64,000 bases of DNA from Nitrospinae bacterium CG11_big_fil_rev_8_21_14_0_20_45_15 (GCA_002787235.1 PCWG01000028.1:1-64000); one strand, 5' to 3'. Counted from the stretch's first letter, positions 26,053 to 35,145 are shown. Made by a program: numbers and translations. The notes: generated from the sequence alone by a model not told the origin.

Positions 26053-26733
26053 ATGAACTGGTTGACTAGGGATCAAATTCACTATCTTGTCCTGAAGACC
26101 CATTCGCTTACTGGATTGGTACCCGTTGGCGCGTTTCTGGTTTTGCATCTATTTGTCAATTCCTTGCGCACAGTAGGTGTTTGGCAATATCAGTTGAGCA
26201 TTGATCTCATCAACAACCTCCCCTTCCTTATCTGGATAGAAATCGGTTTCATTTACATCCCCCTGCTTTTTCATTCCGCTGTCGGATTCTATATTCTCAA
26301 AACCGGAACACGCAATGTCAACGTGTACCGTTATCCCCGAAATGGGCTTTATACTCTGCAACGTTTGTCGGGCGCAGTCGTGTTTGTTTTTATCCTTTAT
26401 CATTTGGGAACAACGGTTGTGCCCAAGTTGTTCAACGGGAAAGAACATTTTGAAGCCGCGCCGTATTTGATCGGCATAATGAATACCGAGTTCGAGTCCT
26501 GGTTGGTTCGTTTGATTTATATCGTTGGCATTGCTTCGGCGTCATTTCATTTCGCGAATGGACTTTGGGGTTTTTGCATGTCCTGGGGAGTTATTGTTGG
26601 GAAAAACGCACAACGCAATGCGAGCATTTTGTTCATGTTGTTTGGTTTGGTGTTGATGTTCATGGGATTTGCGACTGTTGCTGAATTTTCGTTGAACCCG
26701 ATTGAAGTGAGCCCGACAGTTCCTGGAGTGTAG
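26053..26733 (+). CDS. sdhC: Succinate dehydrogenase / fumarate reductase cytochrome b subunit
   Basis: A 226-residue membrane protein with five hydrophobic helices, the size and pattern of type B di-heme subunits (Bacillus SdhC, Wolinella FrdC). H17 (KTHSLTG), H32, H74 (LFHSAVG), H117 (LYHLGT) and H166 (FHFANGLWGF) are candidate heme ligands. It anchors the catalytic subunits and exchanges electrons with the quinone pool. Gene order C-A-B fits type B complexes. Direction cannot be read from sequence; in an organism using the reductive TCA cycle it could act as a fumarate reductase. Confidence 0.88.
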   Translation: MNWLTRDQIHYLVLKTHSLTGLVPVGAFLVLHLFVNSLRTVGVWQYQLSIDLINNLPFLIWIEIGFIYIPLLFHSAVGFYILKTGTRNVNVYRYPRNGLYTLQRLSGAVVFVFILYHLGTTVVPKLFNGKEHFEAAPYLIGIMNTEFESWLVRLIYIVGIASASFHFANGLWGFCMSWGVIVGKNAQRNASILFMLFGLVLMFMGFATVAEFSLNPIEVSPTVPGV

Positions 26734-26881
26734 TGCGATAATCTCGCTTGCTTTGGTGACTCATGGATGGGCGCAACTCACAAACACCTGGTTTTATTAA
26801 GTAGCGATCCAGATCGGAAGCAATTTTTAGAGGTTCCTTTGAGTTAATAAACGATTGGTCCTATTTCGATAGAAAGTCCTC

Positions 26882-28819
26882 ATGCCGCAACGCAGAAAAA
26901 AAATAATCATTATCGGGGGTGGGCTGGCGGGATTGTCAGCCGCCATGAAGCTGTGCGAGAGAAATGCCGACGTTGTCATTGTTTCATTTCAAAACCTCAA
27001 ACGCTCGCACTCGGTTTGCGCGCAAGGGGGTATCAATGCCGCCGTGGATGCCAAAAATGAAGGCGACACTCCCGAAAAACATTTTTATGACACCATCAAG
27101 GGCGGCGATTTTCTTGCGCATCAGCCTCTGGTTCGCGATATGTGTCATCAAGCCCCGGCCATCATTCATCTGCTCGACCGAATAGGCGTTGCTTTCAACC
27201 GAACCGAAGAAGGGCGTCTGGCTTTCCGCAGATTTGGTGGAACACTCTATTCCCGTACTGCATTTGCAGGTGCCACCACCGGCCAGCAATTGGTGTATTC
27301 ACTGGACGAACAAGTTCGCCGCTACGAACACGACGGCATGGTAGAGCGGTTGGAGTGGCATGAATATCTCTCTGCGATCATTGACGAAGAAGGAATCTGC
27401 CGTGGAGCGGTTTTACAAGACCTGAGAACGAATAAAATATTTTCGGTAAAAGGCGATGCGGTCATCCTTGCGACCGGTGGCCCCGGGCAAGTGTATGTAC
27501 GCTCAACGAATTCCGTTGTCAATACAGGAGCGGCGGCGACCACGGCTTATTTGCAGGGCGCAAAGTACGGCAATGGTGAATTCATCCAGATTCATCCCAC
27601 CGCGATACCCGGTCAGGACAAACTGCGCCTCATGAGCGAATCGGCACGTGGCGAAGGGGGACGTGTGTGGGTTCCTCGCAAGGCAGGCGATAACCGCGAT
27701 CCGATGAAAATACCTGAATCCGAACGCTATTATTTTCTGGAAGAAAACTATCCGCTTTATGGCAACCTCGTTCCGCGTGATGTTGCGTCCCGCGAAATTT
27801 ACGAAGTGGTCTACAGCAAGTCCATGGGCATTGGCGGCGAGCCAATGGTCTATCTGGATTTGACGCATAAATCGGAAGAATACCTGCAAGACCGATTGGG
27901 TGGCATCCTCGATATTTATCGAAAATTCACAGGTGTTGATCCCAAAAAAGTTCCCATGCGTATTTTCCCCGCCGTGCATTATTCGATGGGCGGACTCTGG
28001 ACCGATTACCAGCGCGACAGTGCCGGTTTCATAGATCATGGTTCACCGCGCAATCAGAGTACATCCATTCCAGGGCTTTATGCGGCGGGCGAGGCTGATT
28101 ATCAATACCACGGGGCCAATCGACTGGGCGCGAATTCCCTGCTGAGTTGTATTTATACCGGATTGATGATGTCCCGTGCGGTCATCAACTTTTCAGACAA
28201 CCTCAAAAAATCATATACCGATGTGTCGAGCACCGTTTTCGATCAGGCGGAGTCGCAATGGGTCAGCCGATTCAAAGAAATCAAGCAAATGAATGGTTCC
28301 GAGAATCCGTACAAGTTACATAAGGAACTGGGCGATGCGATGATGGCCGGTGCGCTGATTGTTCGTGATAACAAGACGCTGGAAAAAACCATCGCTTCGA
28401 TCAAAGACATTGAGGTGAGATTCAAAGACGTGAAATGTGTCGATACCAGCAACTGGGCCAACCCCGTGCCCAGTTTTATCAATCAGCTTTCGTGTATGAT
28501 CGAGTTATCAAAGATCATTGCCAAAGGTGCATTGTTGCGTGACGAATTTCGCGGTGCGCATTTCAAACCCGAATTTGATCTCAACCAGCCGAAAAATTTT
28601 GATCCGTATGAGTACATCGATTATCTGGAGCGCAAGGAAAACCGTGAAGAGCTTTCAAATTATCCCGAAGGCCATTTGGAATACATGCAGAAATTCGAAG
28701 AAAATAATAAAAAATGGTTGAAGTCAACCATTGCAGAATACAAAAACAACGAGCCGGAGATCAGTTACGAGGATATTGATACCTCTATTCTGACACCCCG
28801 TCCCAGAAAATACGATTGA
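26882..28819 (+). CDS. sdhA: Succinate dehydrogenase / fumarate reductase flavoprotein subunit
   Basis: A 645-residue flavoprotein. IIIGGGLAGLSAAMKL binds the FAD ADP moiety; SHSVCAQGGINAAV includes the expected FAD-linking histidine; HPTAIPG and SARGEGGRVWV are active-site segments; HYSMGGLWTDY and GLYAAGEADYQYHGANRLGANSLLSC complete the FAD-binding core. It interconverts succinate and fumarate. Length and motifs fit the Bacillus/epsilon-proteobacterial type B branch. It is nine bases upstream of the iron-sulfur subunit gene. Confidence 0.95.
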   Translation: MPQRRKKIIIIGGGLAGLSAAMKLCERNADVVIVSFQNLKRSHSVCAQGGINAAVDAKNEGDTPEKHFYDTIKGGDFLAHQPLVRDMCHQAPAIIHLLDRIGVAFNRTEEGRLAFRRFGGTLYSRTAFAGATTGQQLVYSLDEQVRRYEHDGMVERLEWHEYLSAIIDEEGICRGAVLQDLRTNKIFSVKGDAVILATGGPGQVYVRSTNSVVNTGAAATTAYLQGAKYGNGEFIQIHPTAIPGQDKLRLMSESARGEGGRVWVPRKAGDNRDPMKIPESERYYFLEENYPLYGNLVPRDVASREIYEVVYSKSMGIGGEPMVYLDLTHKSEEYLQDRLGGILDIYRKFTGVDPKKVPMRIFPAVHYSMGGLWTDYQRDSAGFIDHGSPRNQSTSIPGLYAAGEADYQYHGANRLGANSLLSCIYTGLMMSRAVINFSDNLKKSYTDVSSTVFDQAESQWVSRFKEIKQMNGSENPYKLHKELGDAMMAGALIVRDNKTLEKTIASIKDIEVRFKDVKCVDTSNWANPVPSFINQLSCMIELSKIIAKGALLRDEFRGAHFKPEFDLNQPKNFDPYEYIDYLERKENREELSNYPEGHLEYMQKFEENNKKWLKSTIAEYKNNEPEISYEDIDTSILTPRPRKYD

Positions 28820-28828
28820 GGTTAGAGA

Positions 28829-29581
28829 ATGAGCACCCACAAATCTGTGCGTCTGACTGTCAAAAGACAAAACGCACCCAGTGCGGAATCGTATTGGGAA
28901 AGCTTTGATATCCCCTGGAAGCCGCATGCGAACATCATTTCCTGTCTGCAGGATATTCAATGCCGCCCTGTGACCGCAGAAGGCAAGGAGGTGAACCCGG
29001 TTGCCTGGGATTGTAATTGTCTGGAGGAAGTTTGTGGTTCCTGCACCATGGTCATCAACGGCAAAGTCAGACAGGCTTGCACGGCTTTGATCGATCAGCT
29101 GGAGTTGCCTATTTACCTTGAGCCGATGTCGAAGTTTCCAACGCAAAGAGATTTGCAGGTGGACCGGAGCCGGATTTTTGAAAATTTGAAAAAGGTCAAG
29201 GCCTGGGTGCCCATTGACGGGACGCATGATCAAGGCGAAGGCCCTGTGATTTCAGATCAGACACGAGCGCAACGCTACGTGCTTTCCGAATGCATGTCTT
29301 GTGGGTGTTGTCTGGAAGCGTGTCCGCAGTTTTCTCTCGATAATAAATTCATGGGAGCCGCAACTTTCAGTCAGGTCCGCTTGTTCAATCTCCATCCCAC
29401 AGGCGCGATGCATACCGAAGAACGATTGGAAGCGGTCATGGGCGAAGGAGGAATCACCGATTGCGGGAATGCTCAGGTCTGCGTCGAAGTTTGTCCGAAG
29501 AACATTCCATTGACCGAGTCCATTGCCGATATAGGAAGGCAGACGACCCTTCAGGCGATTAAAAACATCTTTCAAAAATAA
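28829..29581 (+). CDS. sdhB: Succinate dehydrogenase / fumarate reductase iron-sulfur subunit
   Basis: A 250-residue protein. The [2Fe-2S] ligands are in CNCLEEVCGSC with a later cysteine in RQAC. The [4Fe-4S] and [3Fe-4S] ligands lie in CMSCGCCLEACP and CGNAQVCVEVCPKNIP. It passes electrons between the flavin of the A subunit and the hemes of the C subunit. All cluster cysteines are kept. It is the last gene of the sdhCAB set; 208 bases separate it from ispH. Confidence 0.95.
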   Translation: MSTHKSVRLTVKRQNAPSAESYWESFDIPWKPHANIISCLQDIQCRPVTAEGKEVNPVAWDCNCLEEVCGSCTMVINGKVRQACTALIDQLELPIYLEPMSKFPTQRDLQVDRSRIFENLKKVKAWVPIDGTHDQGEGPVISDQTRAQRYVLSECMSCGCCLEACPQFSLDNKFMGAATFSQVRLFNLHPTGAMHTEERLEAVMGEGGITDCGNAQVCVEVCPKNIPLTESIADIGRQTTLQAIKNIFQK

Positions 29582-29789
29582 GAGTACGGGAATTTTATTT
29601 GATTGCCCCCGGGGTTTTGTTATTATGAAGCCTGAATGTCAAACTGAGCGTGAAACAGGCTCTGGCGACAAATAAGGTTTCTTGTTGCTCCCGCCTGAAA
29701 AATATACACCCCAGTCTGCTCATTCTAAGGCATAATGGGATCAGCACCAGATCCACCACCTTTGAATTCCTCCTTTAAGGATTTGATAT

Positions 29790-30680
29790 ATGAAAGTATC
29801 GCTCGCCAGTGCTATGGGCACGTGTTTTGGAGTGCAAGACGCCATCAATTTGGCGATGAGTCCCGAATTCAGCTCAGATTTGACCATTGTGGGACAGCTG
29901 GTTCACAATTCGCAGGTCAATAAATCCTTGAAGGAAAAAGGAGTTTCTCTGGTCAAGGGAATAGAAGAGATCAGCGAGATCAAAACCAAAAAGGTAATGA
30001 TCACTGCTCATGGAGCCGCTGAAAAAACCAAGCAGAAACTCCACGAAGCCGGTTTCATTGTGTACGATGCCAGTTGTCCTCTCGTTATGCGAGTGCACAA
30101 CACGATCAAATCCATGGTCGCCAAAAATTATTTTCCCGTGGTCATCGGTCAGCAAGACCATGTCGAAGTACGAGGCATTGTCGGTGATCTGGAAGAATTT
30201 CTGGTGGTGAGTCAGGATACCGATCTGGACAAAATCCGCCAATCAGGCAAAAGGAAGCTGGGCATTGTCAGCCAGACGACCTTGCAGGTTGAAAAAGTGG
30301 AGACTCTGGTGGGAAAAATCAGAGCCATGGATTGCGTTGATGAAGTTTCCTTTGTAAATACCATTTGCCAACCGACACGCGACCGCCAGATTGCCGTGCA
30401 CGACCTGGCGGAACAAGTGGATCTCATGATTGTGGTTGGCGGTTACAATTCATCCAATACCAAAAAACTGGTTCAGGTCTGCGACGAAAAAAACATCGAA
30501 TCGCACCATATCGAATCGCATTCAGAATTGGAGAAATCCTGGTTTTACGATAAAAAACACGTTGGCATCACCGCAGGTACCAGTACCCCGGAATATGTTA
30601 TCAATCAGGTTCATGCCGAGATTCTGGTGATCGCTAAAGAAATGAATGCTGGAGTAGAACCCGAATCGGTTTCCAACTGA
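29790..30680 (+). CDS. ispH: 4-hydroxy-3-methylbut-2-enyl diphosphate reductase
   Basis: A 296-residue enzyme for the last step of the MEP isoprenoid pathway, forming IPP and DMAPP. Three cluster cysteines are seen in GTCFGVQ, ASCPLV and NTICQPT. The substrate residues in AHGAA, SQTTLQ, GGYNSSNT, ESHSELE and GITAGTSTP are also present. Length is normal. It is followed after 14 bases by squalene synthase, so it directly feeds the hopanoid pathway encoded partly here and at 47165. Confidence 0.95.
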   Translation: MKVSLASAMGTCFGVQDAINLAMSPEFSSDLTIVGQLVHNSQVNKSLKEKGVSLVKGIEEISEIKTKKVMITAHGAAEKTKQKLHEAGFIVYDASCPLVMRVHNTIKSMVAKNYFPVVIGQQDHVEVRGIVGDLEEFLVVSQDTDLDKIRQSGKRKLGIVSQTTLQVEKVETLVGKIRAMDCVDEVSFVNTICQPTRDRQIAVHDLAEQVDLMIVVGGYNSSNTKKLVQVCDEKNIESHHIESHSELEKSWFYDKKHVGITAGTSTPEYVINQVHAEILVIAKEMNAGVEPESVSN

Positions 30681-30694
30681 AGAGCACTTTGCAA

Positions 30695-31795
30695 ATGGAC
30701 GATTGGAATTACTGTGTTTCTACTCTGCCCAAAGTATCCCGCACCTTTGCGCTGAATATATCTGTTCTGAAGGGCGATTTGCATCGCAGTATCCTGGTGG
30801 CATATCTGTTTTGCAGAACCGTTGATACCGTTGAAGATGCCGCCAAGCTTGACCCCCAGGCAAAAATAAATCTGCTGACAGAATTTGTACCCCTCATTCA
30901 GTCCACCGACCGTTCGCATCGATTGCAAAAATGGGTTTCAGCGTGCTCCATTGTCGATGGCACTGTCAACGATTTGGACCTGCTTAAAAACATTGACCGC
31001 GTCTTTCGCGTGTACGACACCCTTGCCCCCGCGCATCAAACGCCCATTGCCGAATCTGTGAGCCGAATGGCTCTGGGAATGGCACATTTCCAAAAGAAAT
31101 TCACATCCGAAGGGCTGACACCTCTTGAGAACGAGCAGGAGCTGGAAGAATATTGTTATTTTGTTGCCGGCGTCGTTGGGGAAATGTTGTGTGAATTGAT
31201 GATTGCTTGTCTGCCCAATTTATCTGCTGAGGGCCGGGAAACGATGAGAAACTGCGCGGTTTCTTTTGGTCTGGGATTGCAGATGACGAATATTTCCAAG
31301 GACGTTATTGTCGATCAAAGTCGCGGCTGGTCTTATATCCCCAGAAGTTATATCGAAGAGACAGGGATGACGCTGGAGGAATTTCAGTCGGGAAGCAATC
31401 CTGTCAAAAATCTGGAGGTCATCGAAAAGATTCTTCTCAAAACGACCGGTCATTTGCGCGATGCCTTGAAATACACTTTGGCGATTCCCAGAAACGAGAT
31501 ACGATTGCGTCTGTTTTGCATTTGGCCGCTTTGGATGGCTGTCGAAACCGTTGCAACCCTGCACAACAATAAAAATCTTCTCAGCTCCGACGCTCCGGTA
31601 AAAATTTCTCGCGCCACTGTCCGTAGAATATTACGGCGAACCCCGTTGATTGCATATTCAAATTTCCTTTTACAGCAGTCTTTTGATGACATACTCAAGG
31701 CACCCGAGTTGAATTCTCCCCCTCCATTTCAGAGGCAGAGCTTGGTAGCGCGTTTAGAGAGAATACAACTCACCCCATCCATAGAGGCTGAATAA
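30695..31795 (+). CDS. Squalene synthase, single-enzyme type
   Basis: A 366-residue protein of the squalene/phytoene synthase family. SRTFALNI at 15-22 and the first aspartate motif DTVED at 44-48 are intact; YCYFVAGVVGEMLCEL marks the squalene-synthase branch. The second motif reads D203-V-I-V-D207 (KDVIVDQSRGWSYIP) where most relatives have DxxED, so one acidic position is replaced by Val. The enzyme would join two farnesyl diphosphates head to head. It lacks the C-terminal membrane anchor of eukaryotic enzymes. No HpnC/HpnD/HpnE set is in the window, and a squalene-hopene cyclase is at 47165. The ATG at 30695 is preferred to a TTG two codons upstream. Confidence 0.8.
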   Translation: MDDWNYCVSTLPKVSRTFALNISVLKGDLHRSILVAYLFCRTVDTVEDAAKLDPQAKINLLTEFVPLIQSTDRSHRLQKWVSACSIVDGTVNDLDLLKNIDRVFRVYDTLAPAHQTPIAESVSRMALGMAHFQKKFTSEGLTPLENEQELEEYCYFVAGVVGEMLCELMIACLPNLSAEGRETMRNCAVSFGLGLQMTNISKDVIVDQSRGWSYIPRSYIEETGMTLEEFQSGSNPVKNLEVIEKILLKTTGHLRDALKYTLAIPRNEIRLRLFCIWPLWMAVETVATLHNNKNLLSSDAPVKISRATVRRILRRTPLIAYSNFLLQQSFDDILKAPELNSPPPFQRQSLVARLERIQLTPSIEAE

Positions 31796-32220
31796 TGACC
31801 GCACCTGTTGAACGATTTACTGATAATGGAGACGGCTCCATAACCGATAACGTCAGTGGCTTGATGTGGGCTCGCCAAGATTCCTGGCAAGTCGATGGCA
31901 AATGGTTTTCTTGGGATGAAGCGATTGAATACGCCAAGCATATGAATTATATACGCCTTGCAGGTTTTCAGGATTGGAGGCTCTCCTATGTGGATGAAGT
32001 GAAAACCCTGTATTCTCCTGATTGGGAGAACAGTGACAAATATGGCACAGTCATCAATTTGCATCCTATTTTCCCCGAAGGCTGTCTCCCGACCATTTGG
32101 CTAAAAGATGATGGCGGCGGTCACGATGGATTTATTTTTGATTTTCGTGACGGAGAGTCCCGCGAACTTTATAAAAGCAAAACGGGAAGAATGGCCGCCC
32201 GTCCAGTGCGAAAAGGTTAG
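31795..32220 (+). CDS. DUF1566-domain protein
   Basis: A 141-residue protein matching DUF1566 (Lcl C-terminal-like): ERFTDNGDGSITDNVSGLMWARQD, SWDEAIEYAKHMNYIRLAGFQDWRLSYVDEVKTL and a C-terminal ARPVRKG, a C-type-lectin-like fold. No signal peptide is visible although many relatives are secreted. The start overlaps the squalene synthase stop (TAATG), implying coupled translation. Its role is unknown. Confidence 0.75.
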   Translation: MTAPVERFTDNGDGSITDNVSGLMWARQDSWQVDGKWFSWDEAIEYAKHMNYIRLAGFQDWRLSYVDEVKTLYSPDWENSDKYGTVINLHPIFPEGCLPTIWLKDDGGGHDGFIFDFRDGESRELYKSKTGRMAARPVRKG

Positions 32221-32374
32221 AACGTCCATCAGAGAGCTCCGTTTCGGTCGGTTCCTGTACACAGAGGTTGCCGGGAAAATATTATTTTTGCTCTTTCGGT
32301 AGAAACGCAATGGTGCCAGACAGCATCCAATAATCAAGTGATTGAATTTTATTCAGGTATAGGGAGATAAGATT

Positions 32375-32836
32375 TTGGAAAATAACCAGTTAATAAAATA
32401 TGCAGGAAGTCTTTGGGTGGTGATCGGAGCTTTCCTCGTTATTCGCGGAGGAAATCTTTATTTTCTGGCGCAAAGCGAACAAAATGCGACCCAGTCGGCC
32501 ATTATTTTATCGCTTGTTCTGGGCTTGGCCATCGGTTGGGCCAAAGGTAATTTTGTGTTGACCAAAACAGCACAGCGCAACATGAAGCGCATTGAGGGAT
32601 TGACCGCTCCGGTCCAATGGCACCAAATGCTGGCCAAACCTTTTTACGGTTTTATTTTTCTGATGATGTGTGCGGGATTTGCGATGAGACATTTCAATGA
32701 ATATCTCGGAGGCTATGTTGTTGTTGCCGCCATCTATTGTGGCATTGGAGCGGCCTTGCTGGTTTCCAGCCGAATCTACTGGAAGGCAAGCAGTAAAGCG
32801 GAAAAGTTCGCAGAGGAATGTGTCGAGGAGCAATAA
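32375..32836 (+). CDS. Four-helix membrane protein of unknown function
   Basis: A 153-residue protein with four hydrophobic segments (WVVIGAFLVIRGG, AIILSLVLGLAIGW, FYGFIFLMMCAGF, VVVAAIYCGIGAALLVS) and a charged cytoplasmic tail. The start is TTG at 32375, supported by AGGGAG eight bases upstream; no nearer ATG exists. No family was recognised. It heads a run of four small membrane-protein genes. Confidence 0.6.
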   Translation: MENNQLIKYAGSLWVVIGAFLVIRGGNLYFLAQSEQNATQSAIILSLVLGLAIGWAKGNFVLTKTAQRNMKRIEGLTAPVQWHQMLAKPFYGFIFLMMCAGFAMRHFNEYLGGYVVVAAIYCGIGAALLVSSRIYWKASSKAEKFAEECVEEQ

Positions 32837-32933
32837 ATCTCAGGCTTGCATTCAACCCTTGAAAGAATACTTTTATTTTAACGCATTGCCCATTGAGCCT
32901 TTTAGGGTTTGCTGGGAAGGAAATATATAGTTC

Positions 32934-33341
32934 ATGAAAAATTTTTTTTTGACCCTGCACATGTTGTCGATGTGTCTGGTGGTAGGGACCCTTTTTTTAC
33001 AGTCTTTGACCGTTGTTTTTCGTTTGCGCTTGAAATCCCATGACGAAGTGGTTGGGGTCAGGAAAATTCAGAAACGCATTCATAAATTCATTTACTATCC
33101 AATTTTGGTGGTCACCCTGTTTTCCGGTGCTTATTTGGCTGTCAAGACCGAAGCGTTTGCCCACGGCGCATGGCTGGGACCCAAATTGGGATTGCTGGTT
33201 GTTTTGATCGCGCTTGGTTTTCAAAATGGCAGGCAAATCGAAAAAGACAGCTTGCCAAAGAAGTATGCGATGATGGTCCATATTGGTATCTTTTTGATCG
33301 CAGGCGCAATGATTTATTTGGCTACAGTCAAACCCTTCTGA
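32934..33341 (+). CDS. Four-helix membrane protein, CopD/DUF2269-like
   Basis: A 135-residue protein with four hydrophobic helices. An N-terminal LHMLSMCLVVG, a central HKFIYYPILVV with GAYLAVK, KLGLLVVLIALGFQNGRQ and a C-terminal MMVHIGIFLIAGAMIY recall the CopD/DUF2269/HemJ-like group of heme- or quinone-associated membrane proteins. Histidines at about 9, 44 and 116 might bind heme. The assignment is by pattern only. Confidence 0.5.
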   Translation: MKNFFLTLHMLSMCLVVGTLFLQSLTVVFRLRLKSHDEVVGVRKIQKRIHKFIYYPILVVTLFSGAYLAVKTEAFAHGAWLGPKLGLLVVLIALGFQNGRQIEKDSLPKKYAMMVHIGIFLIAGAMIYLATVKPF

Positions 33342-33352
33342 GGTCGGGCGCA

Positions 33353-33508
33353 ATGGACATCATTCTCACCGCAATTGCCAGCGTGCTCATGATCATTGGT
33401 TTTTTTGTTATCTGCAGGACCAGCGACGATGAAGACGATGAGGAAACCGAAGATGAGGAGACGACATCAGTCGTTGCAGAAGATAAAAAGGGACCGAATG
33501 CAAGTTGA
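33353..33508 (+). CDS. Short membrane-anchored acidic peptide
   Basis: A 51-residue product: one hydrophobic helix (IILTAIASVLMIIGFFVI) followed by a strongly acidic tail (SDDEDDEETEDEE). It starts 11 bases after the previous stop with GGTCGGG upstream, and its stop overlaps the next start (TTGA). The tight packing on both sides argues that it is real although short. Confidence 0.6.
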   Translation: MDIILTAIASVLMIIGFFVICRTSDDEDDEETEDEETTSVVAEDKKGPNAS

Positions 33509-33879
33509 AAGGCCCATTTTCCGGTGGTTTCTCTTTGAATTCTGAATGGCAAGACATTCCAGAAGATGACGGTCTTACCCTGGGGCCGGAAGAAGCCCTT
33601 TTTCGCGAGATCCAAAAGTCGAAATCTCTTAAAGTCGAACGTCTGAAACTGCGCGACGACATCGAAAAGTTACAGGCAAAAAACCAAAAGCTGGAACAGG
33701 TCATAGAGAAACTTGAGCGGGAAAAGTTGGCGTTGAGAAAATCCATCGAAGCTACAGGTGTTTCCAATGAGACTCCTGTCTTGCCCCCGACCACGCAATA
33801 TCCCCCCTTGTGGATACGGGTTCTGCTGGTTTTTAATCTCCTGGCCTGTGTCTGGTTGATTTTTGAATCAAGAATTTAA
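33505..33879 (+). CDS. Coiled-coil protein with C-terminal membrane anchor
   Basis: A 124-residue protein. Residues about 35-85 form a coiled coil (heptads rich in Leu, Lys and Glu) and residues about 103-120 are a single membrane helix (WIRVLLVFNLLACVWLIF). The start is TTG at 33505, overlapping the TGA of the acidic peptide gene, so translation is probably coupled. Tail-anchored topology with the coiled coil in the cytoplasm is inferred. Family unknown. Confidence 0.6.
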   Translation: MKGPFSGGFSLNSEWQDIPEDDGLTLGPEEALFREIQKSKSLKVERLKLRDDIEKLQAKNQKLEQVIEKLEREKLALRKSIEATGVSNETPVLPPTTQYPPLWIRVLLVFNLLACVWLIFESRI

Positions 33880-33925
33880 AATATCCAGATTCTATTTGCG
33901 CAGGTAGGTGCAGGCAATACAGAGC

Positions 33926-33954
33926 TTGACACTCGTTTTGGGTTCAGAAATAAT
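33926..33954 (+). promoter_or_regulatory. Predicted promoter of the Moco-proteasome operon
   Basis: A perfect TTGACA (33926-33931) and AATAAT (33949-33954, one mismatch to TATAAT) are 17 bases apart. The expected transcript start is near 33961, giving a leader of about 57 bases before the mobBA start. That leader contains a weak GAGAG/CTCTC hairpin at 33985-34004. Confidence 0.6.
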
Positions 33955-34017
33955 AACTCAATCGTTTATTTTTAAACCATTTAAGAGAGTTTTTATTTTC
34001 TCTCCGCGATCGATCCT

Positions 34018-35145
34018 ATGGACAGTTATTGGGTTCAGTTCAAAACGCCGTTTCTTTGCTTCGCTGGTTTTTCGGGTGTTGGGAAAACGACCCTGCTTGA
34101 GAAGCTGATTCTACGCTTTTCCGCAGATGCGACGCGTGTCGGTTATTACAAGCACGATGCCCATCGATTCAGCATGGACAAACAGGGCAAGGACACGGAA
34201 CGTTGTTTCAAGGCAGGAGCCGGCATCATCGCCATCAATGATCCCCGGCATTTTGCGGTGGTCGCGCACGATGCGTTCAAGCAACAAACCATCACCCACG
34301 CGCTGGAACAATGCGACTGCATATTGATCGAAGGTTACAAAAAGTCCCCTTACGATAAAATAGTATTTCTCGATGAAAGAGGCGCAATGCCCATTCCCGA
34401 GGACAGTGAGAATATCAAGGCCGTGATTCATCAAGGCGTCCCCAGCACAAACCCGGCTCTTCAGGTTCCCCAGTTTCACCGCGATTCCATTGATGAAATT
34501 TACGTTTTTGTGAGAGATCTTTTCAGGGCGCGATCGGCCCCGCTGTTTGGCGGCGTGTTCATTGGCGGGCAAAGTAAAAGGATGGGACGACCAAAATTCT
34601 CATTGACCTACAATGGGACTTCCGAAGCCGAGCGAATGGCAGGGCTTCTGCAGGAATTTTGTGAAAAAACCTGTTTCTCCTCGCGTTCCGATCTGGATAC
34701 AGAATCCTTGAATCATTTGCAGGGCATTGAACGCATCAACGACGAACATATCGGCATGGGACCCGTTGGAGGATTGGCCACATTGATGGGGCGTTACCCC
34801 GACCGGGCCTGGATGATCGTTGCTTGCGATATGCCGTTGTTGACGCGAGAGAGTTTTGAGACCATCATTCGCCAGCGTGATCCGCTCCGCTATGGAACCT
34901 GTTACGTCCAGAAGGGACGGCTGGGTTCCGAACCGATGTGTGCGATCTACGAGCCCAAATTCATTTCACCCTTATACAAAGCCATGTCGCGCAGGGAACT
35001 GTCCCTGAAGCGTATCATCAACGAATTGCCATTTCAGGAAGTCGGCATCGCGCCCGATTCCCGATCCCATTTCATGAACGCCAATACTCCCGATGAGTAT
35101 GAGTATGCCCGCACCCGACGGGAACAGGAGAACGAAATAGAATGA
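34018..35145 (+). CDS. Bifunctional MobB-MobA fusion for molybdenum cofactor synthesis
   Basis: A 375-residue fusion. Residues 1-170 are MobB-like, with P-loop GFSGVGKTT at 17-25 and a YYKHDAH motif. Residues about 175-375 are MobA-like (molybdenum cofactor guanylyltransferase), with GGQSKRMGRPK at 183-193, GMGPVGGL and VACDMPLL. MobA attaches GMP to molybdopterin to form the dinucleotide cofactor of DMSO-reductase-family enzymes; nitrite oxidoreductase would be one in a Nitrospina-like host. The P-loop domain is N-terminal, and no linker of low complexity is obvious. It overlaps moeA by four bases. Confidence 0.88.
   Translation: MDSYWVQFKTPFLCFAGFSGVGKTTLLEKLILRFSADATRVGYYKHDAHRFSMDKQGKDTERCFKAGAGIIAINDPRHFAVVAHDAFKQQTITHALEQCDCILIEGYKKSPYDKIVFLDERGAMPIPEDSENIKAVIHQGVPSTNPALQVPQFHRDSIDEIYVFVRDLFRARSAPLFGGVFIGGQSKRMGRPKFSLTYNGTSEAERMAGLLQEFCEKTCFSSRSDLDTESLNHLQGIERINDEHIGMGPVGGLATLMGRYPDRAWMIVACDMPLLTRESFETIIRQRDPLRYGTCYVQKGRLGSEPMCAIYEPKFISPLYKAMSRRELSLKRIINELPFQEVGIAPDSRSHFMNANTPDEYEYARTRREQENEIE

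Noticed and set aside
27503-28039. A 178-codon minus-strand frame inside sdhA
   Set aside because: sdhA is intact and strongly matches its family in the plus frame; the opposite frame has no recognisable motif or ribosome binding site.
33880-34017. Possible molybdenum-cofactor riboswitch before mobBA
   Set aside because: The leader is short and AT-rich and shows only a weak GAGAG/CTCTC hairpin, not the multi-stem Moco RNA structure.
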